The position numbers and the translations under genes are program-made. 44,460 nucleotides of DNA from assembly GCA_017403285.1 (NCBI GenBank), contig JAFQOI010000036.1, positions 1-44,460 of the forward strand. Reading direction: 5' to 3'. Each line of letters begins with the position of its first letter. Position 1 is the stretch's first letter. Of this stretch, positions 7,966 to 16,396 are shown piece after piece. The stretch is from a bacterium. Its GTDB lineage: Bacteria; Cyanobacteriota; Vampirovibrionia; Gastranaerophilales; Gastranaerophilaceae. The notes under the pieces are model-generated. The model had not been told where the DNA came from. It saw nothing but the letters and a program-made list of their open reading frames with translations, and did not search any database.

Positions 7966-9703
7966 TTATAACTTCCTGTTTTTTTCTTACATAGTATTTG
8001 TTGAATGTATTTATTATGTTTTGTTCAGATTTTATTGGATTTTCTTTATTTAATATTTCTACAAATTGATTGAGAGGAAGTTTAGATAATAATTTTTTAT
8101 CTTTCTGGGAAATAATCATTTTATATTCTGAAACTAAAATATCAGTTATTTTATCGCAAGTAATTTCTAAAAAGGCATTAACAATTTTTGCGTCAAAATG
8201 TTCATTTTTGCCGTTAACAATAATATTTAATGCATCTTTAATTGGCATTCTGTCACGATAGTGACGAACTGAAGTAATAGCATCAAAAACATCACTAACT
8301 GCCAAAATCCTTCCACCTAGAGGAATTTCTTCTCCTTTTAGCCCTCTAAAATAACCTGTTCCGTTATATTTTTCATGGTGAGATGAAGCAATTTCAGTTA
8401 TCTCTTTAAATTTTGCATTAATATTTGTTCTGCAAAGTATGTCATAAGTAATTTTTACATGCTCTTTAATATGTTCATATTCTTCTTTTGTAAGTGCTCC
8501 TTGTTTTTGTAAAATTGCATCTTTAGTTCCAATTTTTCCAATATCGTGGAGCATTGCTGCTTTTGAAATGATATTTATATCATTTGTATCAAGCCCCATT
8601 TGTTCTGCTATTAACTCGGAATATAATCTTACTCTTGCTGAATGACCGAGTGTTAAACTGTCTTTAGCATCTATTGAAACGGCAAGCGCATCCATAAGGC
8701 TTTCAAACATCTGAGTTTGTTCTTCTAACATATTTTGTTGGATATTTAATAGAAGATTATTTTCAATAGCAATACCAGCATTTGTGCCTATTGCAAAAAG
8801 TATGTCTTCATCAGAATCTGTGAAATTACCACTTTTTTTATTTAATACTTGGAATACCCCAATAATTTCATATTTGATGTTGTGAATAGGCATACAAAGC
8901 ATGTTGTATGTTTTATATCCGGTTATTTTATCAATATCAGGATTAAATCTTTTATCACGATAAGCATCTTTAATTCTTACTGTCTTGCCTTTTTTAACAA
9001 CGGCTCCAGCAATACCTTTGTCTGCGCAAAAACGAATTTCGCTACTTTCAAGACCTAATGCTACTTTTGACCATAATTCATTTTTTTCTTTGTCATATAG
9101 AAAGACGGTACATCTGTCAGCGTTTAGTACAAATTTTGTTTGTTCGGCAATTGTTATAAGTAATTTATCAATATTAGTTTCAGCATTTACGGCTCTTGCA
9201 ATATTTGAAAGGGCTAAAACCAAAGTTGTATCAAGTTGGCTTTTATTTTTTTGAGTTTTTTGTGGTTTATTATTTATTGTTTCAATTAATTCTGTCGCTC
9301 TTGCTTTTAGTATTGGAAAATCGTTTAGTTCTTTTTCTATGTTTGTTAAATATAAAAGAGCATCACTATACTTTTTTTCGTAGTAGTAAACTTCTGCAAA
9401 AGCAAAACGATTTATAATACTATCTTCTCTGTTTTCGGCATTATCTGAAAGGAATTTTGCATCTTCAAGTAGCATGAGAGAATTATAATAACCTTCAGAT
9501 TTGCTCAAATATTTAATAAGTGCAGTTAAAGAAAGACAAATTGAGACGTAGTCTATTTTCTTATGAGCCAAAAAGACTTTATATGCTAATGATAAATCAG
9601 TTAAAGCATTTTTCCACTTCTTTTTGCTATAGGATTCAATTGATTTATTTAATAAAACGTGAGCGTTTTCAATGTTTTCTTGCATATTTTGTTTTGTCGG
9701 CAT
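7958..9703 (-). CDS. TPR-like/GAF/HD-GYP signalling protein
   Basis: This soluble 581-residue protein has an all-helical TPR-like N-terminus (about 1-145), a GAF domain (about 165-315; RCTVFLYD, DKGIAGAVV, NMLCMPI) and an HD-GYP domain (about 335-520). H354, the metal pair H386-D387 (LHDIGKIG), H411, H442-H443 and D471 are kept. The namesake GYP is GYF (residues 450-452) and the usual DG before it is NG. Active HD-GYP enzymes degrade c-di-GMP; the metal ligands suggest this one could, but the altered motif leaves activity or partner binding uncertain. It is the first gene of the operon with the NarL regulator and the LOG protein. AAGGAT lies 6 nt before the ATG. Confidence 0.88.
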   Translation of the reverse strand: MPTKQNMQENIENAHVLLNKSIESYSKKKWKNALTDLSLAYKVFLAHKKIDYVSICLSLTALIKYLSKSEGYYNSLMLLEDAKFLSDNAENREDSIINRFAFAEVYYYEKKYSDALLYLTNIEKELNDFPILKARATELIETINNKPQKTQKNKSQLDTTLVLALSNIARAVNAETNIDKLLITIAEQTKFVLNADRCTVFLYDKEKNELWSKVALGLESSEIRFCADKGIAGAVVKKGKTVRIKDAYRDKRFNPDIDKITGYKTYNMLCMPIHNIKYEIIGVFQVLNKKSGNFTDSDEDILFAIGTNAGIAIENNLLLNIQQNMLEEQTQMFESLMDALAVSIDAKDSLTLGHSARVRLYSELIAEQMGLDTNDINIISKAAMLHDIGKIGTKDAILQKQGALTKEEYEHIKEHVKITYDILCRTNINAKFKEITEIASSHHEKYNGTGYFRGLKGEEIPLGGRILAVSDVFDAITSVRHYRDRMPIKDALNIIVNGKNEHFDAKIVNAFLEITCDKITDILVSEYKMIISQKDKKLLSKLPLNQFVEILNKENPIKSEQNIINTFNKYYVRKKQEVINV

Positions 9704-9785
9704 ATCAAATCCTTAACAAATTAACAAACTCTTTATTTCATTATACAATATATTTCAGGGTTTTAGTACATTAATTGGCAAAAAA

Positions 9786-10478
9786 ATGAAAAAGGTTAGT
9801 ATAATAGTTCCCATTTATAATGAAAAAGACACTTTGTTATCAATATTGGAAAAAATTGAGCAGGCAAATTTTTCTGGACTTGAAAAAGAAATGATTTTAG
9901 TTGATGATGCGTCTTCTGATGGAACAAGAGAAATTTTAAATGGACTAACAGAAAAGTATAGGGTTTTATTTCACGAAAAAAATCAAGGAAAAGGTGCTGC
10001 AATAAGAACAGCACTTAAAGAGGTTAGTGGTGATTTTGTTGTTATACAAGATGCTGATTTAGAATATTTGCCAGACGATTATGATAAACTTCTTCCTTTA
10101 TTAATTAATGATGAAGCCGATGTTGTATATGGGTCAAGATTTGCTAATCCTGAAAATAGCAAGAAATTTATACTCAAAAATAAGATTGCGAATAAATTTT
10201 TGACAATTTTAAATAATCTTCTTTATGGAACTCAAATAACAGATATGGAAACTTGTTATAAGGCATTTAAAAGAGAATATATTCAAAGAATTACAATAAA
10301 ATCTAATCGTTTTGATTTTGAACCAGAAATAACTGCTAAGATGGTAAAACAAAAGGCACGTTTTAAAGAAGTTCCTATAAGTTATAATGGTAGAGGTCAT
10401 TCAGAAGGAAAGAAAATCAACTGGAAAGATGGTGTGCAGGCTATTTTTACTATTATAAAGTATCGTTTTTTTGATTAA
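9786..10478 (+). CDS. Family 2 glycosyltransferase, polyprenyl-phosphate sugar transferase-like
   Basis: The 230-residue protein is a GT-A fold transferase with VSIIVPIYNE at the start, D40-D41 (LVDDASSDGT) and the metal-binding D89-A-D91 (IQDADLEY). The order, length and GRGHSEGKKINWKDG element near the end resemble DPM1-type enzymes, which move a sugar from a nucleotide donor to a polyprenyl phosphate at the cytoplasmic face. There is no C-terminal membrane segment, so it is the short, soluble or peripheral form. Donor and acceptor are not predictable. It diverges from the HD-GYP gene, with an 82-nt gap holding both start regions, and has no clear Shine-Dalgarno motif. Confidence 0.85.
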   Translation: MKKVSIIVPIYNEKDTLLSILEKIEQANFSGLEKEMILVDDASSDGTREILNGLTEKYRVLFHEKNQGKGAAIRTALKEVSGDFVVIQDADLEYLPDDYDKLLPLLINDEADVVYGSRFANPENSKKFILKNKIANKFLTILNNLLYGTQITDMETCYKAFKREYIQRITIKSNRFDFEPEITAKMVKQKARFKEVPISYNGRGHSEGKKINWKDGVQAIFTIIKYRFFD

Positions 10479-10498
10479 ATTCAAAAAAGTTATATAAT
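10471..10498 (+). promoter_or_regulatory. Predicted promoter placing transcription start at the kinase ATG
   Basis: TTGATT (10471-10476), a 16-nt spacer and TATAAT (10493-10498) are followed by only 6 nt (ATTTTT) before the ATG at 10505. Transcription from this promoter would start at or within 1-2 nt of the start codon, giving a leaderless mRNA; there is no Shine-Dalgarno motif. Confidence 0.5.
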
Positions 10499-10504
10499 AT
10501 TTTT

Positions 10505-11260
10505 ATGGTTGATATTAGTGAAGACAAGTTAAATGAATTAGAACAGGCTCATTTGGATTTCATATCCACTGTAAGTCACGAAATAAGAACTCCTTTAACC
10601 AGTATAAGAGGATTTGCGGATACTCTTTTAATGTCTTATGATAAACTTTCTGAAGAGCAGAGAGAAAAATTTTTGCATATTATAAAAGACCAGTCTAATA
10701 GACTTATAAAACTTGTAGAAAATCTTTTGACTGTATCTAAAATGCAATCAAACAAGGAACTTTTAGTATATAAAGCCGTTGATGTTGCATCAATTGTTGA
10801 GAGTTGTATTCAGATAATCAAACTTCAATATAAAACTCATAAATATGAATGTAATTATGAAAAAAATCTGCCTAAAATACTTGTTGATGCTGATAAATTC
10901 CAGCAAATACTTATTAATTTAATAGATAATGCTTCAAAATATTCCTTTGAAAATACAACTGTTTATGTTGATGTTTTTCAAAATTTTAAAGAAAATACAG
11001 TTTGCATTGCTATAAAAGATGAGGGAGCAGGAATTACAGAAGAAAATATAGAGAAAATCTTTAAGAAATTTTCTCGAATAGATTCCCCATTAACAAGGAA
11101 AATTCAGGGTAATGGTCTTGGATTATATATTACAAAAACACTTGTTGAGAAGATGGATGGAAAAATAAGTGTCGAAAGTAGTGAAAAAGGAAGTATTTTT
11201 ACAGTTTCATTTAAAATTGCAAATGTTGAAGACGAAGTTTTAAAGAAAATAAAAGAGTAA
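10505..11260 (+). CDS. Soluble sensor histidine kinase without a sensor domain
   Basis: The 251 residues are almost only catalytic core: HisKA with phospho-acceptor H25 (VSHEIRTPL) and HATPase with the N box (N138, N142 in LINLIDNASKYS), G1 DEGAG (172-176), an F-box-like KIFKKFSRID and G2 GNGLGL (202-207). No membrane segment, PAS, GAF or HAMP domain precedes it, so input must come from a partner protein or from the 15 N-terminal residues. It is followed after 2 nt by a two-receiver regulator gene, the likely phosphotransfer partner. A promoter sits immediately before the ATG (10471-10498), suggesting a leaderless transcript. Confidence 0.93.
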   Translation: MVDISEDKLNELEQAHLDFISTVSHEIRTPLTSIRGFADTLLMSYDKLSEEQREKFLHIIKDQSNRLIKLVENLLTVSKMQSNKELLVYKAVDVASIVESCIQIIKLQYKTHKYECNYEKNLPKILVDADKFQQILINLIDNASKYSFENTTVYVDVFQNFKENTVCIAIKDEGAGITEENIEKIFKKFSRIDSPLTRKIQGNGLGLYITKTLVEKMDGKISVESSEKGSIFTVSFKIANVEDEVLKKIKE

Positions 11261-11262
11261 TT

Positions 11263-12576
11263 ATGTTAGTTAAAGTAGTTTTGTTGATAGATAAAAGGAT
11301 AGAACAGTCAACTAAGTATAAAAAAATACTTGAGGGTGCAGAAATAACGGTGTTTGTTGCGCCTGATTTTTCTTCTGCATTCAATATAATGAATTCTTTC
11401 GAGCCTGATTTAATACTTATTTCTGATAGTTTGAAAATTGATATTAAAAAGGCAATAGAGCAAATAAAAGTACTTACATATAATACAAAACCAATTATTG
11501 CAGTTTTATCAAAATCAAATCATATTCAAGATAAAATTGAAATTTTAGATGCTGGTGCGGATGACTTTTTAAGTGAACCGATGAATAGCGAAGAGTTTAA
11601 AGCAAGAATATGTGCTCATTTAAGACGAAACTTTGAAACATATTTTTCAGAAAAGACAATGCTTTTTAATTCAAAAATTTCTTATAAGATGATAAAAAGA
11701 GCAATTCACGAAGAAAAGCAATGGGCTGTTATGCTCATAGATGTTGATAATCTTGAATTTTATAAAGAAATATATGGGGAACTAGCAACTGACAAACTTT
11801 TACAAACATATTCTGCAATTATTCAATCATCTATTGAGAAAACAGACTATCTTGGACAACTTTCACCTGATGATTTTATAGTAATTACTCATCCTGATAG
11901 AGCAGAAAAAATAGTAAATTATTTGATTTATGCGTTCAATACAGTTGTTTCCAAATTTTATTCAGAAGCAGATGCGCAAAGAGGTTATGTCTTTATGCGT
12001 GGAGATGATGAAGTAGAAGATAAAGTTAATCTAGTATCTACAAGTATAGGGGTTGTAACAAACCAATACAAGAAATATTCTGATATTAAAGAGGTTGTAG
12101 GTTCATTAATAAATACGCATAAACTTGCAAAATACAAATCAGGCTCTAATTATGTTGTAGAACGTCCTAAAATTAGCGCTGATAATGCAGTTGTTGAAAA
12201 AGAAATCAATAAAAATATTCTTATTATCGAACCTGATGAGGCACTTTCAATTTTGCTTGAAGCAACCGCACTAATGCAGGGATATAAAGTTAAAATTGTC
12301 AATGAATTTGAAAAAATATATGGCGCTATAAATGAGTTTGAACCTGCTGTCATTATTCTTGATGCAGGTGATGCAGAATCTTTAAAAGGGCTTGAAATTT
12401 GTAAAAAACTTAAATTTGAGACCGCAAATTTTCCTGCAAATATTATTTTTACAACAACGGTACATGATAAAGAAATGGTTTTGGATGCAGGGGCAGATTT
12501 ATATTTGCCAAAACCTTATGAATTGTCAGTGTTGTTTGGTTGGATAAAGAAGTTTTACGAAAATTACAATAAATAA
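11263..12576 (+). CDS. Response regulator with receiver, degenerate GGDEF and receiver domains
   Basis: The 437-residue protein has an N-terminal receiver-like domain (1-120), a diguanylate-cyclase-like middle (about 140-300) and a second receiver (about 316-437). In the first receiver the acceptor position reads ISDS (S54-D55), one residue out of register. The middle domain keeps LIDVDNLEFYKEIYG, but GGDEF is replaced by SPDDF (201-205), so c-di-GMP synthesis is unlikely. The second receiver has E323, D325, D367 in IILDAGD and K417 in LPKPYE and looks able to accept phosphate. PleD-like proteins share parts of this layout in a different order. It follows the kinase gene by 2 nt, so it is probably a protein-interaction output or phosphorelay element. 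Confidence 0.85.
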   Translation: MLVKVVLLIDKRIEQSTKYKKILEGAEITVFVAPDFSSAFNIMNSFEPDLILISDSLKIDIKKAIEQIKVLTYNTKPIIAVLSKSNHIQDKIEILDAGADDFLSEPMNSEEFKARICAHLRRNFETYFSEKTMLFNSKISYKMIKRAIHEEKQWAVMLIDVDNLEFYKEIYGELATDKLLQTYSAIIQSSIEKTDYLGQLSPDDFIVITHPDRAEKIVNYLIYAFNTVVSKFYSEADAQRGYVFMRGDDEVEDKVNLVSTSIGVVTNQYKKYSDIKEVVGSLINTHKLAKYKSGSNYVVERPKISADNAVVEKEINKNILIIEPDEALSILLEATALMQGYKVKIVNEFEKIYGAINEFEPAVIILDAGDAESLKGLEICKKLKFETANFPANIIFTTTVHDKEMVLDAGADLYLPKPYELSVLFGWIKKFYENYNK

Positions 12577-12586
12577 GGAGTTATAA

Positions 12587-14065
12587 ATGAAAGTAAAAGT
12601 TGAAAAGAAGTCAATTCTTGATATAGAAGCAGATGCTATAGTTGTAAATCTTTTCGAGGGAGTGAAAAATCCTGCTGGGGTCACTGGTATTGTTGATAAA
12701 GCATATAAAAAAATAATTAGTGATTATGTCATCAAACAAGAAAAATTTGAAGGAAAATATGGAGAAATATACGTTCTTCCTTTGGTTAAAGAAAATAAAA
12801 AAATATATGTTCTTGGGCTTGGCAAATCAGATGAATTTGATTTTGTAAAAATTAGAAATTTGAATGCAAAATTAATAAAACAGTTAAATTCAAAGAAAAA
12901 TATAAAGAAAGTAGTATCAATATTGCATGGTGCAGGTATTGCAGGGCTTTGTCCCGAAAATTGTGCTCAAATGATTACAGAAGGGATAATTAGTGGCTTA
13001 TATTGTTTTGATAAATATAAATCTGAAAAGAAAGAAATTAATGTAAAAGAATTTGTTATTGCAGAAATTGATGATGATAAATTTAAAAAAGCAAAAAAAG
13101 GTGTTGAAAAAGGTTTAATTGTTGCCAAATCTGTAAATGGGGCAAGAGATTTAATTAATGAATCAGCACAATATTTATATCCTGAAACCTTGGCAGATTA
13201 TGCTGTGAAAAATTCAGGCGTAAAAACAACTGTTTATAATAAAAATCAAATAAAAAAAATGGGGATGAATGCATTTCTTGCTGTTGGGCAAGGCAGTGTT
13301 CATGAGCCTAAATTAATACACATGGAATATATTCCAGAAAAAAAGGCAAAGAAAAAAATTGCTATTGTTGGCAAAGGTATAACATTTGATTCGGGCGGTT
13401 TAGATTTAAAACCACCGGCTTCAATGCTTACAATGAAAGATGATATGTCTGGTGCTGCTGCTGTAATTGAAACAATGAAGGCAATTTCTCAGTTAAAGCC
13501 AAATGTTGAAGTTCATGCTATTGTTGCAACGTGTGAAAATATGCCATCTGGTAGTTCATATAAACCAGGTGATGTTATAGTTGCGAAAACTGGTAGAACT
13601 ATTGAGATAGATAATACAGATGCCGAAGGTAGAGTTACTTTAGCAGATGCATTAGCGTATGCTGAAGAATTGGGTGTTGATGAAATAATAGATATTGCAA
13701 CTTTAACCGGTGCTTGTATGGTTGCTTTAGGTACGGTAGCAAGTGGCATTATGGGTAATGATGATGGAAAAATAAAAGAATTTATAAGTATTGCAAAACA
13801 GGCAGGTGAAAAATTCTGGCAACTTCCAATGGATGAAGAATATGGTAATTCTCTAAAAAGTGATATTGCAGATACCAAAAATACAGGTGGAAGGATGGGC
13901 GGAGCATCTGCGGCAGGTATTTTCCTTTCAAAATTTATTGCTAAAACTCCGTGGATACATATTGACATTGCTGGAACTGCTTATCTTGATAAAGCAAATG
14001 CTGAAGGAATTAAAAATGCCTCAGGTGTTGGAGTTAGAAGCCTTATTAAATATATTGCAGGATAA
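12587..14065 (+). CDS. pepA: Leucyl aminopeptidase (M17, PepA-like)
   Basis: The 492-residue protein is a full-length M17 cytosolic aminopeptidase, a two-metal hexameric enzyme that removes N-terminal residues from peptides. The metal and catalytic residues are visible: K263 and D268 in VGKGITFDSGG, K275, D286, and NTDAEGRV (343-350) with D345, E347 and R349. The N-terminal 180 residues are the variable macrodomain-like part. AAGGAG precedes the ATG by 6 nt and the gene starts 10 nt after the regulator gene, so it is the last gene of that operon; a strong intrinsic terminator follows. Some PepA proteins also bind DNA, which cannot be judged here. Confidence 0.95.
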   Translation: MKVKVEKKSILDIEADAIVVNLFEGVKNPAGVTGIVDKAYKKIISDYVIKQEKFEGKYGEIYVLPLVKENKKIYVLGLGKSDEFDFVKIRNLNAKLIKQLNSKKNIKKVVSILHGAGIAGLCPENCAQMITEGIISGLYCFDKYKSEKKEINVKEFVIAEIDDDKFKKAKKGVEKGLIVAKSVNGARDLINESAQYLYPETLADYAVKNSGVKTTVYNKNQIKKMGMNAFLAVGQGSVHEPKLIHMEYIPEKKAKKKIAIVGKGITFDSGGLDLKPPASMLTMKDDMSGAAAVIETMKAISQLKPNVEVHAIVATCENMPSGSSYKPGDVIVAKTGRTIEIDNTDAEGRVTLADALAYAEELGVDEIIDIATLTGACMVALGTVASGIMGNDDGKIKEFISIAKQAGEKFWQLPMDEEYGNSLKSDIADTKNTGGRMGGASAAGIFLSKFIAKTPWIHIDIAGTAYLDKANAEGIKNASGVGVRSLIKYIAG

Positions 14066-14080
14066 AATTTTATGTTTATA

Positions 14081-14115
14081 AAAAGGGGAGTATTGTTACA
14101 ATATTCCCCTTTTTT
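14081..14115 (+). terminator. Intrinsic terminator after pepA
   Basis: A long stem (14081-14095 with 14099-14113, one G-U pair, loop TTA) contains GGGGA against TCCCC and is followed by a run of T residues to 14115. The T-run is on the plus strand and ends the kinase-regulator-pepA transcript. Confidence 0.88.
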
Positions 14116-14153
14116 CTGTTGAGTTTTATAATTCGAGATGAATAGGAGATTTT

Positions 14154-14567
14154 ATGAAGTTTCATACAAAATATTTATGGTTTAATACTCAAAAACAACG
14201 AGAATATATCAATATTACGAGAGAAGTTGAAGAAGCACTTGAGGAAAGTGGCATAAAAGAAGGTATGATTTTAGTAAGCGCAATGCATATAACGGCAGGT
14301 GTTTATGTCAATGATGCCGAATCAGGTTTAATTTCAGATATTGATAAATGGCTTGAAGAACTTGCTCCTTTTGATATTAATTATAATCATCATTATACGG
14401 GTGAAACTAATGGAGATAGCCATTTGAAAAGTCTTTTAATTGGGCATGAAGTAATCGTTCCTGTAACAAATGGAAGATTGGATTTTGGACCTTGGCAACA
14501 AGTTTATTATGCAGAGTTTGATGGTCAACGTAGAAAAAGAGTGTTGATAAAAGTGATGGGTGAGTGA
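14154..14567 (+). CDS. YjbQ/UPF0047 family protein (secondary thiamine-phosphate synthase-like)
   Basis: The 137-residue protein matches the small UPF0047/YjbQ family. The conserved pieces are [11 protein letters not shown], the histidine-rich [26 protein letters not shown] and [21 protein letters not shown]. Family members form compact trimers and some complement thiamine-phosphate synthase mutants weakly; the native role is unknown. ATAGGAG lies about 6 nt before the ATG. The stop overlaps the next start (TGATG), so the peptidase-like gene is probably co-translated. A TATAAT box lies at about 14129, between the preceding terminator and the ribosome binding site. Confidence 0.9.
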   Translation: MKFHTKYLWFNTQKQREYINITREVEEALEESGIKEGMILVSAMHITAGVYVNDAESGLISDIDKWLEELAPFDINYNHHYTGETNGDSHLKSLLIGHEVIVPVTNGRLDFGPWQQVYYAEFDGQRRKRVLIKVMGE

Positions 14568-15211
14568 TGTTCAATACTGTCAAAACTGCAAAAACTATTA
14601 ATAATAATAAAATAGAATTAATTGAAACCAAAAATGATAAATTTGATAAGACAATTCTTATTGTTGGTGTTTTTCATGGAGAAGAGCCTCAAGGTAAATA
14701 TTTGATAAATAAGTTTTTAAAAACAGATTTATCTACAGTAAAAAATAAGTTGCTTTTTATTCCGTGCTTAAATCCTGATGGAATGTCAAAAAATCAACGA
14801 CAAAATGCAAATGGAATTGATTTGAATAGAAATTTTCCAACAAAAAATTGGGCAATAACCACAAAAAAAGAATATTTCGGTGGAAATCAAGCAGGAAGTG
14901 AAATTGAAACTCAATTTATGATTGATGTTTTAAATGATTATAAAATAGATGCAATACTCTCAATTCACGCACCATTTGAAATAGTTAACTATGATGGGCC
15001 AGCAAAAGAATTAGCGTTAAAAATATCTGAAATAACGTCATATCCTGTGCAAGCGGATATTGGTTATCCTACACCAGGGAGTTTCGGAACATATGCTGGA
15101 GTTGAAAGAAATATTTCTACGATAACGCTTGAACTTCCCGAAAATGTTGCACTTGAAGAATTATGGCTTGTTAATAAACCTGTTTTTGAATATTTGGCAA
15201 CAAAATATTAA
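14567..15211 (+). CDS. M14-type zinc carboxypeptidase or murein peptide amidase-like protein
   Basis: I use the ATG at 14567 (214 residues); a GTG one codon upstream is equally open. The zinc site of M14 peptidases is visible: H37 and E40 in FHGEE, and the later H in SIHAP; NANGIDLNRNFP supplies substrate-binding Asn and Arg, and the general-base Glu is in ITLELPE. The short length and DLNRNFP context resemble MpaA, the murein tripeptide amidase that cuts gamma-D-Glu-diaminopimelate, but activity on other peptides is possible. No signal peptide is seen, so it should act in the cytoplasm on recycled wall peptides. It overlaps the YjbQ stop by 1 nt. Confidence 0.85.
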   Translation: MFNTVKTAKTINNNKIELIETKNDKFDKTILIVGVFHGEEPQGKYLINKFLKTDLSTVKNKLLFIPCLNPDGMSKNQRQNANGIDLNRNFPTKNWAITTKKEYFGGNQAGSEIETQFMIDVLNDYKIDAILSIHAPFEIVNYDGPAKELALKISEITSYPVQADIGYPTPGSFGTYAGVERNISTITLELPENVALEELWLVNKPVFEYLATKY

Positions 15212-15231
15212 AGTGCTTGTTACAGTGCTTG
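15212..15231. repeat. Two copies of AGTGCTTG upstream of efp
   Basis: AGTGCTTG occurs at 15212-15219 and again at 15224-15231, 12 nt apart, just after the M14 gene stop and about 80 nt before efp. The spacing is near one helical turn. It could be an operator, but two 8-mers can also arise by chance in AT-rich DNA. Confidence 0.35.
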
Positions 15232-15310
15232 AGCAACAAACTATGAAATTTTAAAAGTTTATGTTATATTTGAAACTGAAAATAGTGCATCTTAGAAAAA
15301 GGAAGAATGA

Positions 15311-15868
15311 ATGATATCAGTAAATGATTTAAAAACAGGTTTAACACTTGAAATAGACGGCGGTCTTTGGAATGTTGTAGAATTTATGCACGTAAAACCA
15401 GGAAAAGGCGCTGCTTTTGTAAGAACAAAATTAAAAAATGCTGAAACTGGAAACGTTATTGAAAAAACATTCAGAGCAGGCGAAAAAGTTGCGAAGGCAA
15501 CTCTTGATAAACGTGATATGCAATACCTTTACAAAGAAGGTAATGACTTTGTAATGATGGATTTAGAAAGTTATGAACAACTTGGTGTTTCTGCTGATAA
15601 AATTGGAGATGGCGTGAAATACCTTAAAGAAAATATGAATGTAGCTATCTTATTCCATGGTACAAATATTATCGGTATTGATATTCCAAACTTTGTAGAA
15701 CTTGAAGTAGTTGATACACCTCCTGCGGAAAAGGGAAATACTGCACAAGGTGGTACAAAACCAGCAACTCTTGAAACTGGTGCAGTTGTTAACGTTCCAT
15801 TCTTTGTTACAAATGGAACAATTATTAGAGTTGATACTAGAACAAATGAGTATTTAGACAGGGTCTAG
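15311..15868 (+). CDS. efp: Translation elongation factor P
   Basis: The 185-residue protein is full-length EF-P, which enters the ribosomal E site and rescues stalling at proline runs. It begins MISVNDLKTGLTLEIDG, has the domain I loop with K32 at the tip (KPGKGAAFVR) and ends in the OB-fold signature GTIIRVDTRTNEYLDRV. K32 is the residue modified by lysylation, rhamnosylation (Arg) or other means in various bacteria; no modification gene lies nearby. AGGAAG lies 5 nt before the ATG. accB follows after 9 nt, the same efp-accB order seen in cyanobacteria, which supports the proposed lineage. Confidence 0.97.
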   Translation: MISVNDLKTGLTLEIDGGLWNVVEFMHVKPGKGAAFVRTKLKNAETGNVIEKTFRAGEKVAKATLDKRDMQYLYKEGNDFVMMDLESYEQLGVSADKIGDGVKYLKENMNVAILFHGTNIIGIDIPNFVELEVVDTPPAEKGNTAQGGTKPATLETGAVVNVPFFVTNGTIIRVDTRTNEYLDRV

Positions 15869-15877
15869 GAAAAATCA

Positions 15878-16333
15878 ATGAAATTTAACTTGGAATATTT
15901 AGAAAAACTTGCAAACATTGTATATGATAATGATTTATCAGAAATAACATTAGAAGATGACGAGCAAGCAATTTCAATAAAAAGGGAAAAACCTCAACAA
16001 GCATCAGTGGCACCAGTAGTTATGCCTGCAACTGTTACTTCGCATGTTGTAGCACCTCAGCCAAAATCTGCCGAACAAGAAAAAGCAGAAGTTCATAAAG
16101 GTAAACCTATAACAGCGCCTATGGTTGGTACTTTTTATGCTGCACCATCTCCTGATGATGCTCCGTTTGTAAAAGTTGGTGATAATATTGCAATCGGTCA
16201 GGTTGTTTGTATTATTGAAGCAATGAAACTCATGAATGAGATAGAAGCCGAAGCATCTGGACAAATTACTGAAATTTGCGTTAAAAATGGCGAAAGCGTG
16301 GAATTCGGTCAGGTCCTTATGTATGTTGAATAA
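15878..16333 (+). CDS. accB: Biotin carboxyl carrier protein of acetyl-CoA carboxylase (copy 1)
   Basis: The 151-residue protein carries the biotin prosthetic group of acetyl-CoA carboxylase, the first step of fatty-acid synthesis. An N-terminal helical segment (1-36) is followed by a proline/alanine-rich linker (37-75) and the lipoyl/biotinyl domain (76-151). The canonical EAMKLM motif places biotin on K117. AGGAAA precedes the ATG and the gene sits 9 nt after efp. A second carrier gene is found beside accC at 23187; the two have the same length and align without gaps around the biotin site. A bidirectional terminator follows. Confidence 0.95.
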   Translation: MKFNLEYLEKLANIVYDNDLSEITLEDDEQAISIKREKPQQASVAPVVMPATVTSHVVAPQPKSAEQEKAEVHKGKPITAPMVGTFYAAPSPDDAPFVKVGDNIAIGQVVCIIEAMKLMNEIEAEASGQITEICVKNGESVEFGQVLMYVE

Positions 16334-16347
16334 TTAATTCAAATAAA

Positions 16348-16384
16348 AATGAAAGACGGTAAGTTTTGCTTACCGTCTTTCATT
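16348..16384. terminator. Bidirectional terminator between accB and dnaA
   Basis: A 16-bp perfect stem (16348-16363 with 16369-16384, containing AGACGGTAAG) encloses the loop TTTTG between two converging genes. It is the strongest hairpin in the window. A/T-rich flanks on both sides fit termination in both directions. Confidence 0.85.
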
Positions 16385-16396
16385 GTATTAAAGGTA

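Noticed and set aside
11263-12576. Active diguanylate cyclase
   Set aside because: The GGDEF signature is SPDDF, without the glycines needed for substrate binding.
13513-13968. 151-codon frame opposite pepA
   Set aside because: It is a shadow of the pepA codon pattern; no start signal and no family resemblance.
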